Positions 1-8,334 of a stretch of 41,093 nucleotides of DNA are shown one piece after another. A program made the translations under genes and the position numbers. A model generated the notes under the pieces. It was not told the DNA's origin, did not search any database, and worked only from the letters and a program-made list of their open reading frames with translations. The stretch comes from Candidatus Zymogenus saltonus (GTDB taxonomy: Bacteria > Desulfobacterota > Zymogenia > Zymogenales > Zymogenaceae), in NCBI GenBank assembly GCA_016929395.1, contig JAFGIX010000088.1, forward strand, positions 1 through 41,093. The letters are read 5' to 3'. Position 1 is the stretch's first letter. Each line of letters opens with the position of its first letter.

Positions 1-31
1 ATTGCGGGGGGTTGGATGTTTTGATTTCTCA

Positions 32-77
32 TTTCGTAATCATCAGGTCGGGGGTTCAACTCCCCCCTCCGGCTCCA
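32..77 (+). other. 3' half of tRNA-Thr(CGU), probable attachment site
   Basis: From the anticodon loop onward this is a good tRNA. The loop is TTCGTAA (33-39) with anticodon CGT at 35-37, and the variable region AGGTC is at 45-49. The T stem is GGGGG/CCCCC (50-54 with 62-66) around the loop TTCAACT. The 3' acceptor strand is CTCCGGC (67-73), followed by discriminator T and an encoded CCA. The bases to the left do not complete it: 28-32 (CTCAT) cannot pair with 40-44 (TCATC), and there is no GCCGGAG acceptor strand near position 2. Tyrosine-recombinase elements that insert in tRNA genes leave such a duplicated 3' half at one end, so an element probably lies to the left. It could instead be an old tRNA fossil. 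Confidence 0.7.
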
Positions 78-625
78 GTGATTTCAATAACTTACATGTT
101 TTAGCTTTCCCGAAAATTTCATTGATACAAAAACGATGCCAAACAGGGCGTAAAAAAAAACGCTAAAAAATCTCCTTTTTCAGTCATCTGGTCAATTCCC
201 TTTTCACCCTTCCCGAAAGGGATTACATCACCCTCTTCTTCCCCGGTTCGAGCGGTAAATTAAATTTGGTAACTATCCCCTTAAAGTAACTATGCATAAG
301 TTGAATATAGCATGTGAGGGGAGTCTGTAAAAAAGTCCTTGACTTATTACTATTTTTTGAAAGGAAATTATACGTCGACTTTGAGTTGAAATGTAATATG
401 TTCTCCCATTACTTTCAGATTATCAGCATATTGGAGTCTCTTTTGACTCGTCGGTTATCCCGCTTTAAAGAAATACAGTCTCGGGAGCCGGGAGGACTAT
501 TGCCGTAAAACTGGGTGTTACAAATAGGGTTTGGAGTAAGATATTAAATTGTCACTTCTTACTGAAGTAACAACTTTCTACACAATTCGTAACTTTTTCA
601 AATTACGGATTTAAACAGTTGTCTC
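78..625. other. AT-rich stretch without convincing genes
   Basis: No reading frame here has both a ribosome site and a plausible protein; an open frame at 314-508 has neither. In the frame covering roughly 482-562 the peptide contains IAVKLGVTNRVWSKIL, which resembles the recognition-helix region of an XRE-type helix-turn-helix but has no start or flanking domain. The stretch is probably decayed DNA next to the attachment site. Confidence 0.4.
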
Positions 626-712
626 CTTACAATCGGGGACTTCGAGAATATCGCAAAGGCTCTTAGAGTCCCTGTAAGTACATTTTTCAAAGACGAAGAA
701 TTAAAGACAAAG
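626..712 (+). pseudogene. Remnant of an XRE-family helix-turn-helix regulator
   Basis: The frame starting at 626 encodes LTIGDFENIAKALRVPVSTF followed by FKDEELKTKD. This matches the end of the fourth and the fifth helix of phage-repressor-like XRE domains, where the usual pattern is LETLEKIAKALGVPVSEFF. There is no start codon, ribosome site or N-terminal HTH in the same frame. A second HTH-like piece lies about 65 bases upstream in another frame. The parts probably come from one broken regulator. Its position beside the tRNA attachment site fits a mobile-element origin, but that is inference from a short match. Confidence 0.4.
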
Positions 713-770
713 GACCCCGAATCCTATCTGTATAAGGGAACGCTTCCAATCCTACACTCCCGATCCATGC

Positions 771-992
771 TCAATGGACGGCGCCGTCGTGCTCCTGGTT
801 TTCGCTGCCGGAGGTTTCAGAGTCGTCCTGACTGTATACATTGAGGGCCTTCTCCTCCTCCGTGGATACCGGCTTTTCGAAGTTAGCGCCAGGCTCGGTA
901 AAATCACCCTCTTCTGCGGCAAGGGATAACGGCATCGAAGATAAGGATATGAAAACGATAAAAAAGAGGAGCAGATTTAAAGTCCTTTTCAT
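771..992 (-). CDS. Small secreted protein of unknown function
   Basis: This 73-residue protein starts MKRTLNLLLFFIVFISLSS and has a clear Sec signal peptide, with likely cleavage after SLA at about residue 25. The mature part is only about 48 residues, acidic, and rich in Glu, Ser and Asp, with no Cys. The ribosome site GGGAG lies 6 bases before the ATG, which supports a real gene. It is transcribed away from the outer-membrane protein gene to its right. I do not recognise a family. A short periplasmic or surface peptide is all the sequence supports. Confidence 0.6.
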   Translation of the reverse strand: MKRTLNLLLFFIVFISLSSMPLSLAAEEGDFTEPGANFEKPVSTEEEKALNVYSQDDSETSGSENQEHDGAVH

Positions 993-1144
993 TTGATTCT
1001 CCCAATTAATCTTATTATGACTGATAAAATAGAGAAAAAAGTCTGATATGTCAAGATTATTCAGCGAGAAGTTTTTTTCTTGACTTTTTTTGTATATAAA
1101 GTAATGTGCTGCTGTATATTATCGTCATTATAAGGAGGAGTGTA

Positions 1145-2620
1145 ATGATTAGAAAAGGAATCGTCTTTTCGATACTATTTATACTCGCAAGTATTCCCGC
1201 GTTTGCCATCGACTGGGAGACCAATCCGGTTTTTCTAAGGGGGGTTGATGAAGACTCGATCTTTGCGTCATATAGGGCCACCTTCGGCTCCGGAAGATTG
1301 CATAATATCTCCAATTCGATCACGGGAAATTACACGACCTACCTCGCGGCCGAAAAGGACATTGTAAATCACGGCCTTTACATCGGTTACGTCCAAATAC
1401 TTTCGCCGGAGAGCAACTTCGGGGCGTTCGCAAGCTATGACCTCGGGCTCGAATACACCGATGGTTTTTTTCATCAGAGCTATCCGTCCAGCGGGACCTA
1501 CTACATCGACGAGTACGGGAAATATTCCCGCACAAACGGCGAGTCCCTCGATCTCCTCTATGCGAGGAGGCTTTCCAACAAGATAGCCCTCGGCGTCTCC
1601 CTGAACCTCGACTTTAGCCAGGCGAGGGACGAGACCCTGTACAGTACCGTCAAGACAAACCGGAGCGGAAGATACGCCCAGTACATCGAAACGAAGGAGA
1701 AGTATTACATCGGCGCGACATTTGGAATGGGGTGGCTTCCCTTAAAGGATCTGGAGCTCGACTTCGCCCTCGAGGCGGCGGGCCTTTTCGGAAATCTTAG
1801 ATACGAGGAGGATATTGTTAACTACCCGATGAACAGAACCTATTACGACTTCAGGGACAACGGAAGCATAGACGGGTGGAAGATCAGGACGGAGATCGAC
1901 GGCATCTGGAAGCCCTCGAAATACTTCAGGGTCCCGTTCTCGCTGTCGTATGCATTCAACAACGAGCTTGAAGAATATTCCGGATTCGGGGTCTACGACA
2001 GAGACACCCTTCCACAAAGCTATCTCTATTTCAAGGACTATGAAAATGATTTAAGGGCCCATTTAATGGATCTCGGTCTCGGTCTGAAATATTACCCAAC
2101 CGGCAAGACGGATGAGCTGGGACTCTATTTGTGGTGCTATTATAAATATTACAACGGTACTTCGAGGACGGTCTTATTCATAGACGAATCGAAGGGAGGG
2201 CTCCCCAGCTCGCTGAACAACAGCAACGTGGTTTACAACAACAACACCATCGGTTTTTCGGCCGGGGGAAATCTGCCGCTGACGCAACAGCTCTGGCTCT
2301 CTATGGGCGTAAACTATTACTACACCTTCATCTCCATGAACAAGAGGCAGAGGAACTACGCTGACGGGGACGTTACCTCCATCTACAACTACTACGGGAA
2401 CGGCCACAGCCAGTATCTTGGATTGAAGCTCGGTCTCGGCTACACCCTGCCAAAAAGCGGACTCACGATAAACCTGACAACTCATATTCCCATACTCCAC
2501 GAATCCGACTACGTACTGGACGGCGCAAACAACGTCAACCTCTTTTTGCCGGACCCGATAAGGTCCGATTCCATGAGGAGAGACTACAGCGTCATCCTGG
2601 GCATCTCATACTCCTTTTAA
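1145..2620 (+). CDS. Outer-membrane beta-barrel protein, unknown substrate
   Basis: The start at 1145 has a strong site (AAGGAGGAGTGTA) and gives a 491-residue protein; an open frame 39 bases longer has no ribosome site. Residues 1-21 (MIRKGIVFSILFILASIPAF and one Ala) form a Sec signal peptide. The rest is built of many short alternating Tyr- and aromatic-rich strands separated by Gly/Asn/Asp turns (for example LGLKYYPTG and GLKLGLGYTLP). It ends in YSVILGISYSF, the C-terminal Phe signature recognised by the BAM machinery. No Cys, plug or TonB box is seen. It resembles DUF-type outer-membrane barrels; the transported molecule cannot be named. The lipoprotein gene 133 bases downstream on the same strand may be co-expressed. 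Confidence 0.75.
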   Translation: MIRKGIVFSILFILASIPAFAIDWETNPVFLRGVDEDSIFASYRATFGSGRLHNISNSITGNYTTYLAAEKDIVNHGLYIGYVQILSPESNFGAFASYDLGLEYTDGFFHQSYPSSGTYYIDEYGKYSRTNGESLDLLYARRLSNKIALGVSLNLDFSQARDETLYSTVKTNRSGRYAQYIETKEKYYIGATFGMGWLPLKDLELDFALEAAGLFGNLRYEEDIVNYPMNRTYYDFRDNGSIDGWKIRTEIDGIWKPSKYFRVPFSLSYAFNNELEEYSGFGVYDRDTLPQSYLYFKDYENDLRAHLMDLGLGLKYYPTGKTDELGLYLWCYYKYYNGTSRTVLFIDESKGGLPSSLNNSNVVYNNNTIGFSAGGNLPLTQQLWLSMGVNYYYTFISMNKRQRNYADGDVTSIYNYYGNGHSQYLGLKLGLGYTLPKSGLTINLTTHIPILHESDYVLDGANNVNLFLPDPIRSDSMRRDYSVILGISYSF

Positions 2621-2753
2621 CCGGGACGACGCGGGACTATTCATACAACCCTGCGGCGCGGCCTAATGTGCCGGGCGGAAGATTATGTTAGATGAATGCG
2701 GATTGAGCCGCATTGAATCCGCCCAGGAAAATTTTATATATAGGGGTAAAATT

Positions 2754-4307
2754 ATGAAAAGGATAAGCCTAATACTCGTGGGTGTCATGATACTGGCCAT
2801 GTCTGGGTGCCTCTTTCTTTTTCACGACACGAATAAAAGCCTGTTGATATTCTTCAACAAGGACGGAAGCATTGATTACGTGATACACGAAGACGGAACC
2901 GTTACCAAATTTTATCCGGACGGGAGCAAGAGGCACTACGACGCGGGACAATACGGCCCCTCGGCGGACGGCGGATGGGATTACAAATATGGCGCCCCCG
3001 GAGAGAAGCAGGGGTACGAGGGGAGGACTATCTGGGTCGATCACGGGGACGGAAGGGTGACCTACTACACCGCAAAGGGGGAGAAGCTGTATACAAGGGA
3101 CAGCCAGGGCAATAAGGTATGGTACGACAGGGACGGCAGGGAGTCGTTCAGGGAGGACGCGGACGGGACGATCACCCACCTCATCTGGGAGAAGGATAGG
3201 GTCGAGGGGGTGGAGGAGATAAAGAACAAAATGCCTCCTCCGGCCGCATATGCGCCCGGCGGGGAGGACAATAAATCGGGGTCGGGCGGAACGGACGTGG
3301 GGATGGGCTACGAGGACGACTTATTCAACAAGCCGCTCCCGCCCTATGACGAGAAGGGCGAGCCGGGATCGATAGGGACCCCCGATCCGGCGGGGGGTGA
3401 CAAAAAACCCAAGCCATACCCCCTCTACACAGTCAAGAAGCCGGACGGATCATCGATCACGGTTTTCAGCGACGGCTCGGAGGTGGCGTACTACCCGGAC
3501 GGGAGCATACGCTTTAAGATTGGTCCCGGCTATCAGCCGAACATTACCTACTACAAGGATGGGAAGGTGTGGTATGTGGAGGACCACGAGGGAAACGTGA
3601 TATATCACTCCGGCGGAACGATCCCGGACGACATGAAGAAGGGGAATAGAGAGGAAGTGGACAGGATGGTCCAAAGCCTGGACAAGTCCGCCCCGGCGTC
3701 GAAAAAGCTGGAGGGGAACACGGGCCCCGAATACGGCTACGAGGGGGAAAAGGGGAATGTAAAGGAAGAGAAGGTTAATATGGCCCAGAGCCCGGAGACG
3801 GAGACCATCGGCACCCCCACGCCCGGAACGGGAGATAACAAGGAGACAGACTCCTTCGACACGGGGACTCCCACTCCAAATACGGGAGGAGATAAAGAGA
3901 CCGGCTCTTTTGACGTCGCCACGCCAACACCCGGAACGGGGGACAAAAAGGAGACCGGCTCCTTTAACGTAGGCACCCCTACGCCCAAGTCCCTCAAGGA
4001 TGAATTTGAAAGAGACTCGGATGGGAACGTAACCTACTTCTACACGGACGGGAAGAAGGCTTACACCGTTCACCCTGACGGCTCGGTGACCTATTACGAT
4101 GAGAATGAAAATAGATGGTACACCAAGCACAAAGACGGGACGGTTACCTATTATAAAAAGGAGGACAAAAAAGAGGGGAATTCGACCGAGGAGCTTTCCA
4201 ATTTTCTGGAGGAGACCGATACCGGCAATGACTTCATCGAAGGTGGAGGCAACACAGGCCCCGGCGGAGGCATGGATCCCAGCGGCGGTCACGGCAGTTA
4301 CGAGTAG
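2754..4307 (+). CDS. Repeat-rich surface lipoprotein
   Basis: The start at 2754 (site AGGGG) gives 517 residues beginning MKRISLILVGVMILAMSGC, a lipoprotein signal whose Cys19 would be lipidated. The mature protein repeats a DG-x-x-x-x-Y/F unit: HEDGTVTKFYPDGSK and HGDGRVTYY near the N-terminus, SDGSEVAYYPDGSIRF in the middle, and HPDGSVTYYDENENRWY and HKDGTVTYYKKE near the end. This looks like the solvent-exposed beta-sheet repeats of MORN, YwqK or Tcp10/G-box type; which one is unsure. Between residues about 353 and 413 there are three 18-residue repeats of GTPTPGTGDNKETDSFDT type plus a partial fourth, a likely flexible linker. The end is Gly-rich. It probably acts as a cell-surface or periplasmic scaffold; no enzyme motif is visible. 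Confidence 0.7.
   Translation: MKRISLILVGVMILAMSGCLFLFHDTNKSLLIFFNKDGSIDYVIHEDGTVTKFYPDGSKRHYDAGQYGPSADGGWDYKYGAPGEKQGYEGRTIWVDHGDGRVTYYTAKGEKLYTRDSQGNKVWYDRDGRESFREDADGTITHLIWEKDRVEGVEEIKNKMPPPAAYAPGGEDNKSGSGGTDVGMGYEDDLFNKPLPPYDEKGEPGSIGTPDPAGGDKKPKPYPLYTVKKPDGSSITVFSDGSEVAYYPDGSIRFKIGPGYQPNITYYKDGKVWYVEDHEGNVIYHSGGTIPDDMKKGNREEVDRMVQSLDKSAPASKKLEGNTGPEYGYEGEKGNVKEEKVNMAQSPETETIGTPTPGTGDNKETDSFDTGTPTPNTGGDKETGSFDVATPTPGTGDKKETGSFNVGTPTPKSLKDEFERDSDGNVTYFYTDGKKAYTVHPDGSVTYYDENENRWYTKHKDGTVTYYKKEDKKEGNSTEELSNFLEETDTGNDFIEGGGNTGPGGGMDPSGGHGSYE
3810..3992 (+). repeat. 54-bp tandem repeat inside the lipoprotein gene
   Basis: Three in-frame 54-bp units (3810-3863, 3864-3917, 3918-3971) encode 18-residue repeats GTPTPGTGDNKETDSFDT, GTPTPNTGGDKETGSFDV and ATPTPGTGDKKETGSFNV. 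A partial fourth unit (GTPTPKS) ends at 3992. The third bases differ between units, so the array is old rather than newly amplified. Confidence 0.85.
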
Positions 4308-5015
4308 GAGAGTTCCCCGCCCGCGTATAATGAAAAAAATAAAGCCTCACCCCCCTCTTCATGGAATCGAGGGATATTCGAATGCTGTGGTGAAAAGAAA
4401 GCCCGGGACGTCAGGGCCGGATGGGGAGACCGGTCTATTCACAAAACCTGATAAAAAACCAAGAAAGTGTCTTTATTATAAGTCGCCTCTCTAAATGTTC
4501 TTCAATTTGTCCATTGAGCTGAAGAGTGAGATCGGAAGTTGATATTTGCCTTGATGAGTCTTTCTAATGAATCACTAATGAACTCATTGTTTTTTTACTG
4601 AATCGAAAACCGCTTGGCAAGAAATAGAAACGGCGAAATTTATTTCTTCCGTCCAAAGAGACGGGGCTTTTGACTCCCGATCCTGTTATGAATTGACAAC
4701 ATCGGTATTTTGGCCTTCGGCTCCAATTATTCCAAAAAGGCTGCCGGGGTCTTTTTCAACTCCTCTTAACTCTTTGTGACCACATATTTCCCAACTTCCA
4801 CCGATAAAATACAAACATTCATTTTTGAAATATTTTCTTGTTTGCTTCTGATATTCATTTGTGGTAAATTAACTCCGTTTGGGAAAAGGGAAAGGGCTTA
4901 AATTTCAAATTGGTTTTTTAAGGGGAATCGCGGTTGACGCAAGGCTCCGATGAGATGATTAAGTTGATTACGATAAATTTTGATTTATTCTATCTAAAGA
5001 CAGAAGGAGGAAATT
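4308..5015. other. Intergenic stretch, nothing identified
   Basis: About 700 bases become steadily more AT-rich away from the lipoprotein gene. Frames that run into it lack a ribosome site. I see no tRNA, no convincing hairpin terminator and no clear promoter. A TTGACG at 4934-4939 has no good -10 box at the right distance. The only firm element is the ribosome site of the acyl-CoA synthetase at about 5004-5010. Confidence 0.4.
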
Positions 5016-6692
5016 ATGGCGGAAAAAGTATGGCATAAGTTTTACCCACCTAACGTGCCGAAGAATATCGATTACGATAAGCACACCATTTCTCAGGCGC
5101 TGAAGAGATCGGCGGAGAAGTACCCTAACCAGTCGGCCATCAACTACATGGGCAGAAAGATCACCTATAAGGAGCTCGATGGTTTGGTCAACAGCTTTGC
5201 CCGGGCGCTCATTGACATGGGTGTCAAAAAGGGGGACAACGTGGCGGTATGCCTTCCGAACATCCCTCAGGTGGTTATCGCCGATCTCGCCATCATGCGC
5301 ATCGGGGCCGTTATAGCGCAGAACAATCCCCTTTATACCGAGCGGGAGCTGGAGTATCAGCTGAACGACTCCGGCTCGGAGTATATCATCACTCTTTCGC
5401 TACTGGTGCCCCGGATGCAGGGATTGATGCCCAAGACGAAGATAAAGAAGATAATCGCCTGCCATATTCATTCATACCTCTCATTTCCAAAGAAGCAGCT
5501 CTTCCCCTATGTGAAGAAGGCAATGCACAGAGATATCGAAGAGACCGATGACGTAAAGGTTTTCATCAACCTGATAAAAAAATACTCAAAGGAGCCGATC
5601 GAAGACAAGAGCAAGTGGGACGATCTAGCGACCCTGATCTACACCGGCGGAACCACGGGGGTCAGCAAGGGGGTCATGCTCTCCCACAAGAACCTCTCCG
5701 TCAACGTGCAGCAGATACAGAGATGGTTTCCCGATCTTACTTTCGGGGACGATTCGATCGTCGGCACCTACCCCTTGTTTCACTCGGCGGGAAACATCAT
5801 AAGCTGTTTTGCCGTCTGGATGGGGTGGACGCAGATACTGATACCCCGCCCCGAGCCGAAGGGAATCGTTGAAATCTTGAAGAAGACCAAGCCGGGATGG
5901 CTCCCGGGCGTTCCGACAATCTTCGTAGGGCTTTTGAACGAGCCGAGCTTCCGCAGTCTCGATCTCACCTTTATAAAGGGGTTTTTCTCCGCCGCGGCCC
6001 CCCTCGCACCGGAAACGCTGAGGGACCTGAAAGACCTCACCGGGGCCACGATGTCGGAGATCTACGGGATGACCGAGGTCTCCCCCGCGGCGACCATCAC
6101 CCCGAGCAGCGGAACCATAAAGCCGGGGACGGTGGGCATCCCGATCGCAGACACGGACGTCAAGGTGATGGATTCGGACAAGGGGACGAAGGAGCTCAAG
6201 CCTCACGAGACGGGGGAGATAATCATCACGGGTCCGCAGCTCATGATGGGCTACTACAACAAGCCGAAGGAGACGAAAGAGGCGGTGAGAAACGGGTGGT
6301 TCTACTCGGGCGACCTCGGATTCTTCGACGAGGACGGCTACCTAACCATCGTGGACAGGAAGAAGGATATGGTCATTGCGGGGGGATACAATATCTATCC
6401 AGTGGAGATAGACAACGTCCTTTACGAGCACCCGAAGATCCTCGAGGCGTGCGCCGCCGGGGTGCCGGACAAGTACAGGGGCGAGACGATAAAGGCGTTT
6501 GTCGTCGTCAAACCGGGCGAAAAGCTGACGGAAGAGGAAGTCATCGCCTACTGCAAGAAGAACCTCGCCGCCTACAAGGTGCCGAAGGTGGTGGAGTTCA
6601 TGAACGAGCTGCCGAAGAGCACCGTGGGAAAGGTATTGAGGAGAGAGCTCAGGGATATGGAGATGAAGAAGGCAAAGGAAGCTGGCAAGTAG
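5016..6692 (+). CDS. Long-chain acyl-CoA synthetase (AMP-forming)
   Basis: This 558-residue ANL-superfamily enzyme activates a carboxylic acid with ATP and CoA through an acyl-adenylate, in the cytoplasm. The P-loop-like motif YTGGTTGVSKG begins at residue 209. The adenine/carboxylate motif IYGMTEVSP, the hinge region YSGDLGFFDEDGYLTIVDRK with Asp and Arg, the GGYNIYP motif and the C-terminal catalytic lysine in PKSTVGKVLRREL are all present. Length and order match FadD-type fatty acyl-CoA ligases. The ribosome site AGGAGG lies just before the ATG. It stands alone, with a hairpin terminator after it. Chain length and possible aromatic substrates cannot be told from the sequence. Confidence 0.9.
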   Translation: MAEKVWHKFYPPNVPKNIDYDKHTISQALKRSAEKYPNQSAINYMGRKITYKELDGLVNSFARALIDMGVKKGDNVAVCLPNIPQVVIADLAIMRIGAVIAQNNPLYTERELEYQLNDSGSEYIITLSLLVPRMQGLMPKTKIKKIIACHIHSYLSFPKKQLFPYVKKAMHRDIEETDDVKVFINLIKKYSKEPIEDKSKWDDLATLIYTGGTTGVSKGVMLSHKNLSVNVQQIQRWFPDLTFGDDSIVGTYPLFHSAGNIISCFAVWMGWTQILIPRPEPKGIVEILKKTKPGWLPGVPTIFVGLLNEPSFRSLDLTFIKGFFSAAAPLAPETLRDLKDLTGATMSEIYGMTEVSPAATITPSSGTIKPGTVGIPIADTDVKVMDSDKGTKELKPHETGEIIITGPQLMMGYYNKPKETKEAVRNGWFYSGDLGFFDEDGYLTIVDRKKDMVIAGGYNIYPVEIDNVLYEHPKILEACAAGVPDKYRGETIKAFVVVKPGEKLTEEEVIAYCKKNLAAYKVPKVVEFMNELPKSTVGKVLRRELRDMEMKKAKEAGK

Positions 6693-6746
6693 AGGTGGGG
6701 ATATAATATAGTTTTATCCTCGAAAACAAACCGATATTGTGTATAT

Positions 6747-6784
6747 AAAAGGGGGGCGGGTTGTAATGACCCGTCCCCCCTTTG
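6747..6784 (+). terminator. Hairpin terminator after the acyl-CoA synthetase
   Basis: AAAAGGGGGGCGGGT pairs with ACCCGTCCCCCC across a loop of about 6 bases (one G-U pair) and is followed by TTT. The A run on the left also lets it work for leftward transcripts. Confidence 0.75.
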
Positions 6785-6880
6785 ATTTGGCCGACGGTTT
6801 TGGGCCGGGGGGAGGTGACGCCCCGCTATGCTCCGCCGGCCCCTGTTGGCTGTCAGCGGCCCGACTTCGGCCGCCCGAGA

Positions 6881-7276
6881 TCAGCGGGACCAATTATAAT
6901 ATCCCCGATTATACCTGTCGTATCCATCTCGGTGAGTCCTGTCGTTACGACCCCTCGCCCCGTCGAGTCTCCGCTCTTTATACCAATTCCGGTTTTCGTT
7001 GTAATATTGTTCCCGACTATCATATTGATTCCTTTTGATCATGAACCGGAGAAAACCGCCGGGCATGGTGCCCGCCGGATTGTTCCTCCAGGCGTAATTA
7101 CAGTAGCTCCCCGAACCGGGATTTATGCACGATCCGTATCCCGTTTTAGACGATGTTCCTGTATTGTTATTTCGTACGTTCCTGTATAAATCCTGTCCTG
7201 AGACAGATCCGGCGAAGAGAAGGACAATCGCCGCAAATACAAGAACCACGCCCGTCTTATTCTTTATTCTATCCAT
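6881..7276 (-). CDS. Small secreted Tyr/Arg/Asn-rich protein
   Basis: The start at 7276 has a strong AAGGAGG site and gives 131 residues; a frame 30 bases longer has no such site. Residues 1-27 (MDRIKNKTGVVLVFAAIVLL onward, ending AGSVSGQ) form a signal peptide. The mature part has two Cys (in YGSCINPGSGSYCNY) that could form a disulfide. Its tail is highly polar and rich in Arg, Asn, Tyr and Asp (for example RYNRGYYNWSR). I do not recognise a family. The composition suggests a disordered exported protein. Confidence 0.65.
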   Translation of the reverse strand: MDRIKNKTGVVLVFAAIVLLFAGSVSGQDLYRNVRNNNTGTSSKTGYGSCINPGSGSYCNYAWRNNPAGTMPGGFLRFMIKRNQYDSREQYYNENRNWYKERRLDGARGRNDRTHRDGYDRYNRGYYNWSR

Positions 7277-7611
7277 GACTATGCCTCCTTGACTTTGAAT
7301 TTGCATAATTTCTTAATGGTATAAACAATGTGGGTGTTGAAATCCTTCGGATTGCATAAATAGAAATGGGGGGCAAGGTCAATAACAGTTCGAATGTTGA
7401 TATGTTGAAGCATTGAAATTAGTGAAGCATTGATATTAGATAGGTCAATCTTTAAGATACTTTTGGTAAATACTTCCTTTTATTTAATATTCATGGCGAT
7501 TTTAGACGATTTGATGTCCATATCGATCGTTCTATAATGAAAAATACAGGCATTTTATCCTTACTTATCTACAAAATATGTCTTTTCTTGTCTTCATAAC
7601 GCACATTTTTC

Positions 7612-7640
7612 TTGACATATGAAAAAATTTGTTGTATTGT
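7612..7640 (+). promoter_or_regulatory. Sigma-70-like promoter of the RRM gene
   Basis: TTGACA at 7612-7617 and TATTGT at 7635-7640 are separated by 17 bases. Transcription would start near 7647, leaving an untranslated leader of about 200 nt. The leader opens with a perfect 6-bp hairpin, ATCAGG/CCTGAT (7649-7654 with 7664-7669). Confidence 0.65.
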
Positions 7641-7845
7641 TAATCACGATCAGGGCGCGGGGTCCTGATTATGGATACTGCTAAAGAGAGAGTCGAGGCG
7701 TATCATCAAGGTGTCCGATAATTTCAATAGCAGTTTTTTATGTTTTATTCTCGAGTTTAATAATGTGTTTTGAGAGAGGTATTGTTGTTTTCTTGTTTTC
7801 GCCTCCTGAAGTGACCGTTGTTAAATAGAGAAAAAGGAGTCAAGA

Positions 7846-8115
7846 ATGCAAGGAAGCAAACTTTTTGTGGGAAACCTCAGCTATTCGGTGACCGCTGAAG
7901 AGCTCGAAAACCTCTTTTCGGAATATGGAGAGGTTGTAGAGGCCAAGGTCATCGAGAGAAAAGGCTTTGGATTTGTCGAAATGTCGACCCAGGCCGAAGC
8001 CGAAGAGGCGAAAGAGGCATTACACGGAAAGGATTTATCCGGACGAACACTGAACGTCGACGAGGCAAAGCCTCCTCGGAGCAGGAATCAGAGGGATAAC
8101 CATCGTAGGTATTAA
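7846..8115 (+). CDS. Small RRM-type RNA-binding protein
   Basis: This 89-residue protein is a single RNA-recognition motif. RNP2 is LFVGNLSYSV (residues 5-14) and RNP1 is KGFGFVEM (about residues 44-51), where Met replaces the last aromatic residue. The usual loop between the second and third strands (DRETGRS in bacterial relatives) is missing, so the sequence runs directly from AKVIER to KGFGF. A short basic tail (RSRNQRDNHRRY) follows. Such proteins in bacteria bind RNA and are often cold- or stress-induced. Here the long leader and dedicated promoter fit post-transcriptional control. The ribosome site AAAAAGGAG is near the ATG and a terminator follows. Confidence 0.9.
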   Translation: MQGSKLFVGNLSYSVTAEELENLFSEYGEVVEAKVIERKGFGFVEMSTQAEAEEAKEALHGKDLSGRTLNVDEAKPPRSRNQRDNHRRY

Positions 8116-8141
8116 CCCACGAGTTAAATTCCGAACAAGAG

Positions 8142-8167
8142 AGGGGGGACTATTCCCCCCTTTTTTA
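8142..8167 (+). terminator. Terminator after the RRM gene
   Basis: AGGGGGG (8142-8148) pairs with CCCCCC (8155-8160) around a short loop, followed by six T. Confidence 0.85.
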
Positions 8168-8334
8168 TTGTCTTTAAGAAGCTGAGCATCGAGGGTTAAT
8201 ATTAACTTACTATAATAATGATACAAGTGTCGTGAAAGTTGAGCTTTTAATTAACTCCAAAAAATGCTTGCTATTCTTAAGCATTTATGATAGCTTCAAC
8301 GAAGTATGTTTTTAATCCTTTAGAGGAGGCTTAA

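Noticed and set aside
314-508. Open frame of 64 codons as a gene
   Set aside because: It has no convincing ribosome site, the protein has no domain or signal peptide, and the area looks decayed.
1080-1107. TTGACT before the beta-barrel gene as a promoter
   Set aside because: The TATAAA that follows is only 9 bases away, and the candidate at 16 bases (TAATGT) matches poorly.
3450-4292. Long minus-strand open frame opposite the lipoprotein gene
   Set aside because: It mirrors the biased codons of the plus-strand gene and has no ribosome site or recognisable protein.
4497-4600. Minus-strand peptide NEFISDSLERLIKANINF as a small gene
   Set aside because: There is no start codon or ribosome site and a stop lies just upstream.
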